Shown: positions 10,695 to 24,900, counted from the first letter of the stretch. The stretch: DNA of 64,000 nucleotides from Halicephalobus mephisto (GCA_009193035.1 SWDT01000296.1:22477-86476); one strand, 5' to 3'. Numbers and translations: made by a program. Notes: generated from the sequence alone by a model not told the origin.

Positions 10695-11272
10695 GCTGAC
10701 TGAAAAGAATCTTTATGTTAAAAAGTACTAAGGTAAAAGAAATACATCACGAGGGGAAATTCAGGGGATGTACAAGAACGAAGGAAGAGTATAATGGAGA
10801 TGGAAACAGCCATGAGACAAGTATCAATTTATAACAGGTTTTCGTTAGAATTCTACATTTAGTTCCTAATCTTCAGATTTTCGGTTAAAATCCTATTCAG
10901 AAGGGAAATTAGCAGGTAATAAATGAATATAAGCACGAAAACAATGCAGATCGAAAAATAATATACAAAGTATCTATTTGTATTATTTTTCGTGGTAGAA
11001 CCTCTTAATTTAGTTCCTAGTACTCAAATTACTCACTAAAAATTAATTTAAGAAAAAAATTAACGAAAAATAATTGAATAAAGGAACGAAAATAGTGGAA
11101 AAACTTGAAAATAACGAAAGCAGAAAAACCGCGCGACAAGTACCGATTTGCAGGGGTTTTCGTTGGAGGAACCCTTGTTAATTTCTCGTCTTTGGAATCT
11201 CCGTCTGTTCTGATTCAAATTCAATTTTCTCTTTCCAAATTTCCTCATTATTCTAAATTTACTTTTAAAAAC
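10695..11272. promoter_or_regulatory. Divergent fib-1 / mms-19 spacer with three degenerate repeat units
   Basis: This 578-bp spacer contains three related units at about 10.80-10.88, 10.95-11.03 and 11.12-11.20 kb. Each reads 'gacaagtatc.atttg', then 'ttttcgttggaa', then 'cttaatttagttcctaatc'. The copies are quite diverged. A splice acceptor lies just 5' of the fib-1 ATG. I see no clear TATA box for mms-19. Because the repeats sit where both promoters must lie, they may hold shared control elements (inference). Confidence 0.4.
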
Positions 11273-14200
11273 ATGAGTCTTGCTTCGCTTTCTCCAGAAG
11301 AACAAACAGAAGTAGAAAATTGGACTTCTGAAATCAAGGAAAGAAAAAAGAAAATTCTCGAATTGCTCGAGGCTTTGAAGTAAGTTTTTTGGAAATTTTC
11401 ATATATCAATTTTTTCCAGAACTGATCTGACGAACACGGAGTCGCTCGAGAAGGGCCTGACTAAGCTTGTCCTGGTGCTGAAGGAATTGTCTAAGGGCCT
11501 ACTGGACGAAAAAGAAGGTAATTTTAATTTTCGATGTAATTTCAACTATTTTTTCGACGTTTTTCAGTAGGATTGCTGTTAGAATTCCTGATCGGCAAAC
11601 TCGAAGCTTCTGCGTTGAGGAACGGATGTGTCGTCATCGGAGTCCATCATTTGGTACGGTTTTGAAATATATAATCATGACGAAAGTGCCACTTTTGTAG
11701 ATTCTCCACTCAGCCAATCTTCCTCAAAATTGTGAAGTCCCTATATTCCAGTCAATCTACGGCGAAAGCACAGTCCAATGCTTTAGCGTATCTGACAGAG
11801 TTCTGTTGTTCGAAATTCTGGAGTTTTTCCTGGATGAAAGACTCTCTGGATTGCAGAATTTAGGAACCGTTTTCGTCTACAGCTTCATGAGGGCCGTCAA
11901 CGGCGAAAGAGATCCGAGATGTCTGGTCCAAATTTTCCATTTATTTCTAAAAGTCGTGAAGAATTTCGAATTGGGAATCTATTGTGAGGACTTTTTTGAA
12001 TTGATGGCTGCTTATTTCCCTCTTCAATACATTCCTGTGAGTTTCAGTTTAAAAAATGCCTTTAATTTCCGAAATTTAAAGTTTCTAATTTTAAAATTTC
12101 TTTAATTTTCTAAGTTCTTTAATTTTCTAAATTTCCAGACCGAGGATCAAGTTCCAAAGGAAACATTGGCGGCGTTGTTGGAATCATGTTTACTGTCGCA
12201 TAACTCGTTTTCCTTTTTCTGCTTCAGTTTGATTGCTGACAGATTGAGTGATTCTTCAGAAGATGCCAACGAAAGTCTGGATGTTCTTGGATTTCTTGCG
12301 AAAGCTGCCAAAATCTTCAATCCTGAGCCAATGAGAGGTTTTATCGACGATTATTTGACTATTTTTAGACGAGTAGCCCTGGATCCATCGGACAAAACAT
12401 CCGGAAAAGAAATTCATGAAAATATCAAGAATGCCATAACTTGTGTGATTCAAGCTTTTCAAAAAGACGAAGATATGATCAAGCAAATCGCTAATACTAT
12501 GACTGAAAGTAAGTTTTGTTCAAGTTTCTAAAATTTAATTTTGTTTAGATTGTGAGCCATTTGTTCTTCAAGCCGAAATGGGACTAACTGGACGAGCTTT
12601 AAGTCTTCTTTCTGTCGTTGCTAGTGCCCACAAAGTTGCAGCAGATACGGTACTTCCTCAGACAATGTTTTGGATAGGGAATTTGATCAATGGTAAATTG
12701 AGTTTTTTAAAATATATATTAATCATGTATCTCAGCCGATACTGTGAATGCTCCTCAAAATCGACGTGAGATTGTACTTGAAGCAATTCATTATGTTCCT
12801 GAATGGCTAACTTTAACTGTGGATTGTCGGTGTGAGAAACTAGGAAATGATTCGCTTCCTGGATTTATTGAAGGATTGAGACAAGCTGAAGAAAAATATG
12901 GATTTGAAGCTTACGATGCAGAATATCAATTGGCATCTGTTATTCTTAAAAAGAAAGAAGCATTTTCACCGTTTACGGATGATATAAAGAAGTTGATGGA
13001 AAAGTTGGTTTGGAGAGCTCCGACTGATCTGAAGTTGCCATCGAAAACACTGAAATCATCGATTCATAGTTTTGTAATCACTATTTCAAAAACAGAATTT
13101 GAGAAATTGGCTGAATTATTAGAAAAAGAAACTCGATCAATGGATGAATCTTTAATCGAATTGTATTCTTTGACGATTAATGACGAGAAATCTCTTGAGA
13201 AGTTTAAAATTTTCGTTTTAGAATACTTGAAAAACTTCCCGATTACGAAAGAATTAAGCGAAATAATTCTGGGTATTTTCGAACGTAACAAGGACATTAA
13301 TAATGTCAATGGAAATTTGGCTACTGATGTTGTGGATATTATTTTGACTAAAAAATTTACAGAATTTGATGAAAAATTAATATTAGCTGAAATTTTGCAA
13401 CAGATATTTACAAAATTGTCAAAAAGGTTTGAATTGTTTTACAATTAGTTTTAATTTTAAAATTTTAGTGATATTGAAGTACATTGTCAACGGATATTGA
13501 AATTTTTGAGTAATTGTTCGTCAAATTTAGGATCAATAACGTACTTGGGTCTTATTCAAAGTTGTGATTTGGAACTTTTGAATAATGTTTATTCAATTTT
13601 CGTGAAATCAAATCCGGATTTACTGAAGTATATTCATTTTTCTAGAATTCTTCGTGGTTGGAAGGGATCTATTCAAGAAAAAATTCCAGAAAATGGTAAT
13701 TATTCGTTACTACTTGTGGAGAACAAAGCGAAGTTTTTGCTTCGGGATCCTGATGCTGTTTCTGGAATGGAATCTATATTGGAATCGTTTACGAAAGAGT
13801 CGAACGAAAATTGCAAAAATTGGAGTATTGTTGATATTTTTGACTTTGAACATCCTGGATTTAATCCGGAAAAGAATAATTTTACAGTATCTGTTTTATG
13901 GAGACAAAGAATCCTCTGTCAATCATTGCCGATATATGTGAAATATTTCTCATTAATTCCGAAAAATGAAGATGTTAAAAAAAGCATTTATCTAGAAGCG
14001 TTATCCCCTATTCTTGCTAATGCTAACAAAGTAAATATTTCTTTAACGACGGAATTGTTGCAGATTTTTCCGATTATTGCGGAAGGTTTGGAGTCATTGA
14101 CAGAAAATAGAAATGATACATTATTGGAATTAATATTATCAGGACTTGTTCAGTTACTTGGACAAACGGAATTAGAGCAAATTTCAAAAATTGAATTAAT

Positions 14201-14435
14201 GAGGACTCTGTCGAATATTCAGAAGATTATGGATAATCGTGGAATTAGTATGAATTCGATTATTAAATGTCTAGATGTTTTGGAACTTGTTGGAAAAAAA
14301 GGAAAAATGGAAACGTTATTGCCTGTATTTTCGTCTACAATCAAATGTTTAGTTAAAATTACGGGTTCTAAAAAGAGAATTATTCGACAAAAAGCAGCAG
14401 CAGTTAGAAATTTATGGGAATTGACTATAGGATAA
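11273..14435 (+). CDS. mms-19: MMS19, cytosolic Fe-S assembly (CIA) targeting factor
   Basis: Eight exons join in phase: 11273-11379, 11420-11517, 11568-11653, 11701-12036, 12139-12508, 12549-12692, 12736-13426 and 13469-14435. They encode 932 aa (human MMS19 is about 1030). Two hallmarks identify it. The N-terminal MMS19 block has AVNGERDPRCLVQIFHLFLK (human MDGEKDPRNLL...) followed by YCEDFFELMAAYFPLQYIP. The C-terminal HEAT repeat ends in SKKRIIRQKAAAVRNLWEL (human DKKRLVRKEAVSARGEWFLL). MMS19 is a HEAT-repeat adaptor. With CIAO1 and CIAO2B it delivers Fe-S clusters to DNA polymerases, helicases and XPD (established). Exon 3 starts at a TTTTCAGTAG tandem acceptor (NAGNAG), so one Val may be optional. 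A polyA-like AATAAA follows the stop. Confidence 0.93.
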
Positions 14436-14603
14436 AAATTGTTATCTTGCCAATTTTAGAATTTTAAATAAATTTTATAATCCCGAATAATTTTCATTGA
14501 AATATAATTATTTTAAAATAAATTAGCACTTTTGAAAATCTCAAAGTGAATTATTGATAGATTTAGCTTTGAGATACTCGTAATCCATAGTTTGAAAGAG
14601 TAG

Positions 14604-17600
14604 TTAATTAATCACATCACTGATAGTTTCGTTTGGGAAATTTTCACAATCCGGAAGAGTTTTCATGTTGTCAATATAATAATCGAAATCTGCTCGAGCT
14701 AATCTGAAAAATGTTACTGTAGGAATTTTGAAAATTAAAAATATAAATTTGAAAAAAGAAATTTTCTAATCAAAGTTATTTTAAAAATTAAGGAAAATAT
14801 TTCCACAAAATTTTTAAAAAAATTAAGAATTTCAAAATAGATTTTAAAAAAACTAAGAATTTCAAAATTGATTTTTAAAAAATTAAGAATTTCAAAATAG
14901 ATTTTAAAAAAATTAAGAATTTCAAAATTGATTTTTAAAAAAACTAAGAATTTCAAAATTGATTTTTAAAGAAATTCAAAAAACTTACGCATAACTTATT
15001 ACAGTATGTGGTGTAACACCTCTATTGACAAGGATATTCTTGAGATGACTTTTGAAATTGGAATGAACTCTTTGAAGAATTTTCGTTGTTTCTTTAGATG
15101 GCATTACACTTGAAAAACCATTGTAAAATTTCCCTATTTGTTTTATTAATTGTTGAAAAGATTCAGTGGGGGCTTCTCCTTGGGGTTGCCATGAGCTCAA
15201 ACAAGACACCAAGTGAAAATCTATTACATTTATAAGTTTACTGTATATTTCGTCAATATGATCTTGATAATCTCTGCTTGTTTGATCGAAATGTCTTAGG
15301 AGATTATGCTTATCATATGGTAAAATATATTCAAATTCTTTTTTAATAATAGGAATAAATTTCGAAATAAGTTGGAGACATCTTGCTGCCAAGGCCAGAT
15401 TCTTCACGCTGATGGACTTCAGTCCTACAAGTTGCAAAGCTCCAGCTCCAAGGATCAATTGACAAGTTCTGCTGTTGAAATTCTTCGTTATTTCGATAAT
15501 ATTTTGTAAAATTTCCGTAGAACATTCTGGAAACATTCTAACAAGATCAGAATACTGTGCTAGGATTCTCAAAAGTAACAAAGCAGTTCCAACAACGTAG
15601 AACGGTTCTCCATCCACAATCAAGCATTCAGAAGGTTGTTCATCTACCGTATCATCTGAATCCATGTTTGATTTGTTTAAAGATTCTAGAGGATCCGACA
15701 GTCTTTCAAATTCGTGATATCCATCCGCAATCTGCTGAAAAACATTCGGAACTTCGGATGGTCTCCATTGTTCTGAATCCAATACTGTAGCTAATTTCTG
15801 TTTTCTGGATCCATGGAATCTCGAAATAAGCTTCATCGTTTGCTGGTTCATTGTCAACAAAAGTGGCGATCTGTTCATCGTCGTCGAATTTGGAGATGGA
15901 CTTTTTTTATTTTCTTTCACTTGCAAATTTTGGGATTCTCTCGAAGCAAATAATCCTGTTGTAAATTGTTCATTTAATAAGTTGTTACATTTCTGAACAA
16001 ATCCTTGAACACTGTTGTCAATTTCTTTAAACATCGAAGGCGAACATTCTTCCAAAAATCCCCCTTTGCTCTTGGCTGTCAACAATCGTCCGACCCTTTC
16101 TTGAGAGGAATATATGGCGTGCTCCAGCAAACAAGGCAATATTGACCGTATTTGATGGACATCCCTCGGCGGAATAGATAGCAACGTAGCTGCTGATGAT
16201 CCAAATGAAGCTTGAGGAGCACAAGAAATATTCAACGGGTCATCTGAAGCCACAGAACCAGAAACCATCGATGACTCTTTTTTGCTCAACGTAGCATCAC
16301 TCACGGATCTATGGAAATCGACACCATTCGTTTTAACTGCATTTCCCGCTTGGAAATCCGCTGTTGAATGAGATCCAATCAAGTGCGGGTCTGCAGTCGG
16401 TGACTCTTCTAGTTCTTCTTCGATTGACGCCGTTCTTGTTCTTTGAGCTTCATATAAAATCACTCTATCAACGTTCTCGAGAATAAGTTCTTGAATACTC
16501 TGAAAATCATATATGAAAATCTTTAAAAAAGTTGTTTTAACGCGAATTTTTAGGATTTCTTGCAAAATTTTAGGATCGAAAAGAAAGCGCACGACAAAGC
16601 GAGAGAGAGAACAGAGCGAGTCAGATTTCGTATAATTGCCAGATTTACCGTTTCCTCCATTTCTACAACACTCACCTTTCACGCAGGAATTCAAAAATTA
16701 TATTTCAACAAAAATGAAAATAAGTATTTTAACGAAATTTTTTTCAAAAAAAATTTTGAAATTTATTAATTTTAGAAAGTTCTAAAAAATTTAAAAATAT
16801 TTAAAATTATTAAAATTATTAAAATTTTGGAATTATTAAAATTTTGGAATTTTAAAATTATTAAAATTTTGAAATTTTAGAATTTTGAAATTTTAAAATT
16901 ATTAAAATTTTGGAATTATTAAAATTTTGGAATTTTAAAATTATTAAAATTTTGAAATTTTAGAATTTTGGAATTTTAGAACTTTGAAATTTTAGAATTT
17001 TGAAATTTTAAAATTATTAAAATTTTGGAATTTTAATATTATTAAAAAACTTACAATAATCCTTCTACAGAATAAAATCAAAGAAACAAAAACAGCATCT
17101 AGAGTAACTAGCCATTGTTCAAAATTTAATCTTCTCATTTGATCTCCCAGATTTCCCAAAGACGGATCGAATCCTTCCAATTCAGCTCCATATTCCACAA
17201 TTTTATTTTTGATTATTTGTCTTATGGTATTTTTCACTGCTTCTATGATTTCATGTCTTAAAACTTGCAAAAATTTAAATTCTCCACATCTCAAAAGTCC
17301 GTGAATTACAGGATGAAGTTGACCTTCTTGGTACACCACATCTGCTTCTTTCTCCAGAGGTTTTCCGAATTCTTTCTGAATCAAAGTCACAAAATCTTCC
17401 TGGAGCATTCTTCCGATGACTTTATGGAGCTCTTCTAATTGAGAACTTAGGTGTCTGAAAATTTTAAAGATTAATTTTCTTGATCAAAAATTAAATAAAA
17501 ATTTTTAAAAATACTTTTCTAAATTAAACAAACTTTAAAATTTCCCTAAATTAAGTAAAAAACCAAAAATTCATTTTTGCAAATTTTAAAATTTAAAAAA

Positions 17601-20600
17601 AATATTTAAATTCCAAATTAAAAAAAATTTTTTTAAATAATTTTTAATTTTTTAACACATTTTTAAAAATTTTTGTTTTTTTTTGAAATAATTTTTAATT
17701 TTCTAAATTTTTAAGTTTTTTTTGAAATAATTTTTAATTTTTTAATTAATTTTTAAAAATTTTTAGTTTTTTTTTCTGAAATAATTTTTAATTTTTTGAC
17801 AGATTTTTAAAAATTTTTAGTTTTTTTTTAAAAATAATTTTTAAATTTTTAAATTTTTAAGTTTTTTTTGAAATAATTTTTAATTTTTTTAAAATAATAA
17901 ACTTACTTGAAACAATTGACTCCTTTCAAATCTGAATTGAGGACTTCTTGGGCAGTTTCGATACATTCTAAAGCCTTTGGAAAATCGTTTTGATTCAATA
18001 ACATTTGGACTGTTGATTGAGCGTCTCTCAAACATGCGATATCCTGTAATCTCTGGATCAATTTGACTTTGTTTTCCCGTTCTTGATGAATTTCAATAAC
18101 CCGTTTCATTTTACCACAGATATTTGAATCGGCTATTTTTAATTTTTTTCGAATATCTTTTACGTGATCCAGACATTTTTCAACTTCAATATGCAAATCT
18201 CCATAGCTGTTGACTATTTCCCAAAATTGTCCACTTCTGGATTCTAATTCGTTATTCAGTAAGGCACCAACAATATCGTGATAAATTTCCAATCGATTAT
18301 GGAGTTGTTGATAGGACCTAAATTGACGACCTCCCATCGCATCTGCCGGCATTTGGGCCTATAAACCAAAAATATTAAAAAATCTAAAAATATAAAAATA
18401 CAAAATTTCAGAAAATTCTAAAATCTAAAAAATTTAAAAAATATTAAAAAATCCAAAAATACAAAATTTCAGAAAATTCTAAAATCTAAAAAATTTAAAA
18501 AATATTAAAAATCTATAAAATCTAAAAAAACTCCAAAAATCTATAAAATCTAAAAAAACTCCAAAAATCTATAAAATCTATAAAATCTAAAAATCTAAAA
18601 AAATATTAAAAATATAAAAAAACTCCAAAAATCTATAAAATCTAAAAAATTCCAAAAATCTATAAAATTTTAAAAATAAAAATCAAACCTGCAAACTAAA
18701 AGTAGAAGTAAGAGAAGCATTGCTGTCTCCTCTGCTCAATCCAGGTTCTACAGACGCTCGTCCAGCCGATCTTGATTCTTCCAATTTTTTTTCCGATGAT
18801 GAAATTAATAAATCCGATTCTCCAGGAAGAGGTTCCAAAAAAACAGCATTAAAAAATTTGGGTTCATGTAAAGCAAAAAATTGATCCAAAAAAATTTGAG
18901 GTAATTGATCTCTATCTTTTGAATTTTGTTCTTGATGTCTTAGTAAAGTTTTTCTTAATGCTTTTCTTGCTTTTATGTATTGTTTGTAATTTTTTCCTGT
19001 TTTCATTAAATATTGACGAAAATCTTCTACAGTAATTCTGGGTATTGATGTCGGAGTAGAAATACTCAAAATTGGAACAAATTGATCTCCCCAATGTCGA
19101 GTGAAAAAAGCCGCGTTTTCCGTTTTTGACCTCGTCGGATCCGATAGGACAGATGACAGATTCTGAGTGAAACTGAAAATTTTAATTATTTAAATAACTA
19201 TCTATTTTAAAAGTAAAACAAAATTCTCAATTTTCAAATTTCTTAAAAAGTAAAATAAATTTTTAAATTCTTTTAAAAAAATAAAATAAATTTTTAAATT
19301 TCTTAAAAAAAAATAATTTTTAAATTTCTTAAATAATAAAATAAATTTCTTTAAAATTTCTTAAAAAAAAATAATTTTTAAATTTCTTAAAAAAAAATAA
19401 TTTTTAAATTTCTTAAATAATAAAATAAATTTTTAAATTCTTTTAAAAAATAAAAAAAAACCATTAATTTTCTTTAAAAATAAAAATAATTTTTAAATTT
19501 TTTTAAAAATGAAATAAAATTATTAATTTTCTTTGAAAAATAATTTTAGATTTTTTTAAACAAAAAATAATATTCAATTTTTTACAAAATAAGAAATTTT
19601 AAATTTCCAATAAAAAATAATTCTGAATTTTTTAAAATAAAGTTATTAATTTTTTTTCTTTTTTAAATAAAATTGACTTTCAATTTTTCAAATAAATTTT
19701 TTTTTGCAAAAATAAGTATTTTTTTTGACAAAAAAATTGGAATTTTTATTTATCATAAATTAGCTCTTATTTTCTTCGTCAAAAACAACCTTCAAAAAAA
19801 TCAAAAATTTTTTAAATTATTTTAAACAAAAAAATTCAAAATAAAACTTATTAAAAAAGGTTTTTAAAAACATGTTGTTTTAATTAAACTCCTTCCATAG
19901 TACGAAAAAAATAAAATTCTGCTCAATGGTCAAGAAAAATTTGATTGACAGATTTGATTGATTTTTTCAAAGTGCTTAAATTTAAACTTTTTTTGAAAAT
20001 AAATTTTTAAATTTAAAAAAAAAGTAAATTTTAAACATTTTTAAAAATTTCAAACTTTTTTGAAAATAAATTTTTTAATTTCTCTAAAAAAAAGTAAATT
20101 TTAAAGATTTTTCAAATTTTTAAACTTTTTTTGAAAATAAATTTTTAAATTTCTTTGAAAATTAACTTTTTAAAATAAAATTTAAATAATAAAAATTCAT
20201 TTATTTAGTTGTGAAATTTCGAAATTAGTTATTTTCAAAATTACACAAGATCTATTTAAAATTTTCTGTCTTGTTGTAAAGTCATACCTCAATGATCAAA
20301 TTGCACAATTGATCACTCAAGAAAATTCAGCATTATGTTCAATTCAATTATAAAAAAGAAAAAATCTTCAAAAATTCAAATAAAAATATAAAAATCATAA
20401 TTTTGCAATTTTTAAAAAATTCAAAAATTGTTTTAAAAATTACATTAAAAAAAGTTTTTTAAATTATATTAAAAAAATTATTTTTAAAATATAAAAAATT
20501 CAAAAATTGTTTTAAAAATTATATTGAAAAAAGTTTTTTTAAATTATATTAAAAAATTATTTTTTAAAAATAAAAATATAATTTTGTAATTTTTAAAAAA

Positions 20601-21158
20601 TTCAAAAATTGTTTTAAAAATTATATTGAAAAAAGTTTTTTTAAATTATATCAAAAAATTATTTTTAAAATATAAAAAATTCAAAAATTGTTTTAAAAAT
20701 TACATTGAAAAGTTTTTTAAATTATATTAAAAAATTATTTTTTAAAAATAAAAATATAATTTTGTAATTTTTAAAAAATCCAAAAATTGTTTTTTTTACG
20801 AATTATGTTGTATTTTTAGAATTTTCCAGAAACTAAAGTAACTTAAGTATCAACTTTGGTTTTGTGACAGTTGTTTCGTAATTTTACACGATTTCGTAAT
20901 TGATTTTTTTTAAATATTATATTTGGATTTAGGATCTTCCAAAATCAAATCATGTAAAATTTTTAATTCACCAATTTTTTAATATTAAAAATTACATAAA
21001 ATAAAATTTTAAAAAACTAAAAAGTACTGTAGAAATTTTTGTTTTTTTTTATATAAAAAATTTAAAATGTTCATTATTTTAGTAATCAAATCGGGTTGAA
21101 ACCAGCTGTTGCCTCCGGCGGTCAAGCGATTGAGGGTGGTGTTCGGGGGATGGACAAG
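14604..21158 (-). CDS. vps-54: VPS54, GARP tethering complex subunit
   Basis: Confident exons are 19172-18689, 18358-17907, 17454-17055, 16499-14989 and 14703-14604 (TAA). A phase-compatible short candidate exon lies at 21158-21103; the start codon was not found. Together they give about 1000 aa (human 977). VPS54 landmarks in order are: NLSSVLSDPTRSK..FFTRHWGDQFVP near the N-terminus; HNRLEIYHDIVGALLNNEL coiled coil; LGDQMRRLNFEQWL; KQKLATVLDSEQWRPSEVP; SRTCQLILGAGALQLVGLKS followed by NLALAARCLQLISKFIPII; and LLRHFDQTSRDYQDHIDEIY. GARP (VPS51-54) tethers endosome-derived vesicles at the trans-Golgi (established). Introns are up to 1.9 kb and filled with A/T minisatellites. It is tail-to-tail with mms-19 (about 170 bp) and divergent from the DEG/ENaC gene. 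Confidence 0.92.
14735..14985. repeat. Intronic 27-29-bp minisatellite in vps-54
   Basis: Six units of 'taagaatttcaaaattga' plus 'tttttaaaaaaac'. The spurious minus-strand ORF here is repetitive (ILNFFKI...). Confidence 0.85.
16770..17045. repeat. Intronic minisatellite (aaaattttggaattatt)n in vps-54
   Basis: Units of about 12-20 bp, 'attaaaattttggaatttt', fill the intron between exons 16499-14989 and 17454-17055. Confidence 0.85.
17560..17905. repeat. Intronic minisatellite (aataatttttaatttttt)n in vps-54
   Basis: Units of about 60 bp: 'tttgaaataatttttaattt', 'tttaaaaatttttagtttt'. Confidence 0.8.
18361..18685. repeat. Intronic minisatellite (aaaaatctataaaatct)n in vps-54
   Basis: Units of about 23-60 bp, 'aactccaaaaatctataaaa', in the intron between exons 18358 and 18689. 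Confidence 0.85.
19173..21102. repeat. Long AT-rich intron of vps-54 with several local repeats
   Basis: Three successive minisatellite blocks are visible: 'tttttaaatttcttaaaaaa' (19.2-19.6 kb), 'aaactttttttgaaaataaa' (19.98-20.17 kb), and a 100-bp unit 'aaattcaaaaattgttttaa' with 'aaaaagttttttaaattat' (20.4-20.8 kb). No exon was recognised inside. Confidence 0.7.
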
Positions 21159-21189
21159 CTATATCAACTTCAACTTGTCGTTATTTTTA

Positions 21190-21600
21190 GTTTTCTCCAT
21201 TGTCTGGACTTTAAAAAATAATTTTAATTTTATAATTTTTTAGTTTTCTCCATTATCTGGATTTTGAAAAATAATTTTTATAAAAAAAATACTTTATAAA
21301 AAATAATTTTAATTCTATAATTTTTTAGTTTTCTCTATTATCTGGATTTTGAAAAATAATTTTTATAAAAAAATACTTTATAAAAATAATTTTAACTTTA
21401 TAATTTTTTAGTTTTCTCTATTGTCTGGACTTTAAAAAGCTATTTTTATAAAAAATAATTTTAATTCTATAATTTTTTAGTTTTCTCTATTATCTGGATT
21501 TTGAAAAATAATTTTTATAAAAAAATACTTTATAAAAAATAATTTTAATTCTATAATTTTTAACTTTTCTCTATTGTCTAAACTTTTAATTTTTTTCCAT
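21190..21600. repeat. Tandem repeat upstream of the vps-54 candidate first exon
   Basis: Five units of about 60-95 bp read 'agttttctctattatctgga', 'ttttgaaaaataatttttat' and 'aaaataattttaattctata'. Confidence 0.85.
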
Positions 21601-21907
21601 CGTCAAAAACGGTCTTAAAAATCAAAAAAATATAAAATTAAAATTAAATTTCCATAAAAACTACTTGAAATTTTTGTAAAAAATAATTTCCAATTTTTAT
21701 ATTTTAAAACTTTTTTAAAATTATATTTTTTATTTTTTAAAATTCTACTTTTTTGACTTTTTTTAAATAAAGAAATATATATTTTTAGTAACATAGCAAC
21801 AGTCAAAAAACGACTTATTTTTGCATTTTTATAATTTTTCGAAGGTGTTTATTTCAAAAATTTGTTCTAGTTTTATTTTTTAAATTTTTTCACACTTTTG
21901 TTTAAAG

Positions 21908-24900
21908 ATGTTGCCGAGACAAAACTCCGACACCTCGACGAGTTCGATTACTCCTCTTCTTAAAAAAAGAAGTGAATCAACAACTATATCTTTTTTCAAC
22001 GATTTATCCATGATTCCATCAACATCATCTACATCCTGTCCATCACCGCAAAGAACATCTCACGAATACAGTAACCCACTATGTGACAATTACGGTAATT
22101 TTCCAATTTTAATCATTTTAAAATTAAATTTTTAAATAACTTTAAAATTAAATTTTTAAATAATTTTTAAATTAAATTTTTAAATAACTTTAAAATTAAA
22201 TTTCTAAATAATTCTAAAATTAAATTTCTAAATAATTTTTAAATTTAATTTTTAAATAACTTTAAAATTTAATTTTTAAATTAAATTTCTAAATAACTTT
22301 AAAATTTAATTTTTAAATAATTTTTAAATTTAATTTTTAAATAACTTTTAAAAATAATTTTTTATATTTTTTAAAATAACTTCTTCTTTTAATTTCTAAT
22401 ATTTTTTGGATAATTTTATTTATACTTTTAAGTACTTTTTAAATAACTTTTAATATTTTTCGAGTAATTTTTAACATTTTTAAACTAATTTTATTTACTT
22501 TTTCGGATTTTTTGAATAATTTTTTTAATTTTTTGAAATATTTATTTTTACAAAGTCATTATTTCTAAAAAATTCAGATTTTCCAGACACAATTAAGACT
22601 GTCAAAAGTCAATTGGGTCTTGACGCCTTACAGGAGGAGGAGGAACCAGCCTCTTCTCCGACTTTCTACGTTCCATCGAGTCAGAACCCGTTTACCAACG
22701 CAGAATCAAGTGCTTCTGACGTAAATGGCTTCAATAATAATCACAATACATACCGTCCCACTTATTTGCCCAGTTTTTCTACTTCTGTATCTTGGGCAAA
22801 CCCTCAATTTTCAAAATCGTCGTTTGATTTAGAATTCGAAAATCAAATTCAAAATTTTTCTAATCCTCAATTGGACAATTCTGGTCGAACAGAATCTGCT
22901 TCAAATCTACGAAGATCGAGTTTAGCTCGAAGGATTTCAAAAGTCGGATCTGATTTAGTTTCTACAGCAGCCGAAGTTGCAGCAAATTCGAAAATTATCC
23001 GACCTCCAAAAATCGGAGATTTATTTAGAGGAAAACAGATAAGTTTAGACCTAAGTGCTCTCAGTTTTGACGCTACAGAAAAAAAAATCGACGTCGAAGA
23101 AGCTTTAAATCAACGAATTAAAGCAATTACTGGAGAATTGTAAGTTATTTTAATTAATTTTTAATTTCTAATCTAATTATTAAAATTAATCAAAATTTTC
23201 AAATTCTTTACAAAAAAAACAATAGTACTGTAAAAACAAATAAAATGACAAAATTAGCAACTCATTCCGAAAATCAACTCGCATTTTTTAAATTTAATTT
23301 TTAAATTTTAAATTTTTACAAATGTTTTTTTTTAATTTTAAAATTCCCGCGCAAAGAACAAAGATACTGTAAAAATTACAAAATTAACAACTAATTCTCA
23401 AAATCAAATTGAGTTCTTTCTTCTTTCTTTTACCTAAATTTTAGAACTTTTTATAAAATCTTAATTATTTTCATAATATTGAAATTTTTATTTTTGAATT
23501 CCCGCGCAAAGAGCGAGTGACAGTAAAAAGTGGCAAATCTGGCAATTATACAAAAATCAACTCGCTCTTTTTTACATAATCTTAAAATTAAAAAAAATTT
23601 TTTATTTTTAATTTCCACAATATTGTAATTTTTTAAACTTTTTAAATTCTCGCGCAAAGAGCGAGTGAGAGTAAAAAGTGGCAAATCTGGCAATTATACA
23701 AAAATCAACTCGCCCTGTCCTCTCTCTCTCTCTGTTGCGCACTTTTCTTTCAATCCTAAAAATTTAATTTCGCAACAATTTTATGATAATTTTCAATTCT
23801 GATTGTCACAATTTTTATTTTTTCTAGATTAAGTCAATATTACGTTCAAGAAATGTCTGAAAACGAAGATAAAAGTGGATTTGGAATGATTAAACAATTC
23901 ATTTCAAAAGGAATTGGAAAATTTGGATTTTGGATTATTGTTTCTGTTCTTGCTATATTAACATTCAAAGATGTCGTTGATTTAGTACTTGATTATTCAT
24001 CTGATCCTAAGCAATCTGACATGAATATAATGTTCAACGAATCAATGGCAATGCCAAACATAACATTTTGCATGAGTCGCCCTCAGGCATGGTCCCATTT
24101 TTCCATAAATCCAAACGAAACTACAGAAGAATGGAATCAATTTATCGACGAAACATTTGATAATTTAACAACTAAAGAATTATTTTTAAATTCGCCTTGG
24201 AATTATCGTTTAGTTATGGAAGCTTATGACGTCATCGCCACATTGAACAGCATGGAACGAGAAACTACCCCACATGGAACTGTCCGATCCATTCATGTAT
24301 TCAAAACACAACCAAGATTAACGGAAAAACGAGCTACTGTTAAAAAATGGATGGAAATTCTTAAAGAAAAAAATATAAATTTCGAAGAACTAACTCAAAA
24401 AGTCGGATTTGAGACAATCAGAAGATCGATCCAGAGATTTCAGCGGACTACATATGACGAAAATTTGCTGATAAAAACAAAACTAAGAACATCTTGGATA
24501 TCCATGATGCAATTCTGCTTCCAACCTTGGTTTGATCACGATAATTTTGTTCCTATCAAAGATCAAGTAAAATTTTTTCAATTTAAACAATTTTTAAAAA
24601 ATCATTTTTTAATTCTAATTAATTTCTAAAATTCTAACGATTTTAAAAAACTTTTTAATTTAAAAATTTTTAAAATTTAATTATTTTCAAAAACTAAATT
24701 ATTTCAAAGAATCTTTTAATTTAAAAAAATATTATTAAAGGTTTTTAATTTTTTTAATTTAAATAAAATTATTATTAAAGATTTTAATTTAAAAAATATT
24801 ACAAAAGATTTTTAATTTAAATAAAATTATTATTAAAGATTTTTAATTTCCTAAATTTTAATTTAAAAAAATATTATTAAAGATTTTCAATTTCTTAAAT

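Noticed and set aside
21158..21182. ATG at about 21190 (minus strand) as the VPS54 start
   Set aside because: It reads into a TAG before the candidate exon and is part of a five-copy tandem repeat; no donor allows a normal intron.
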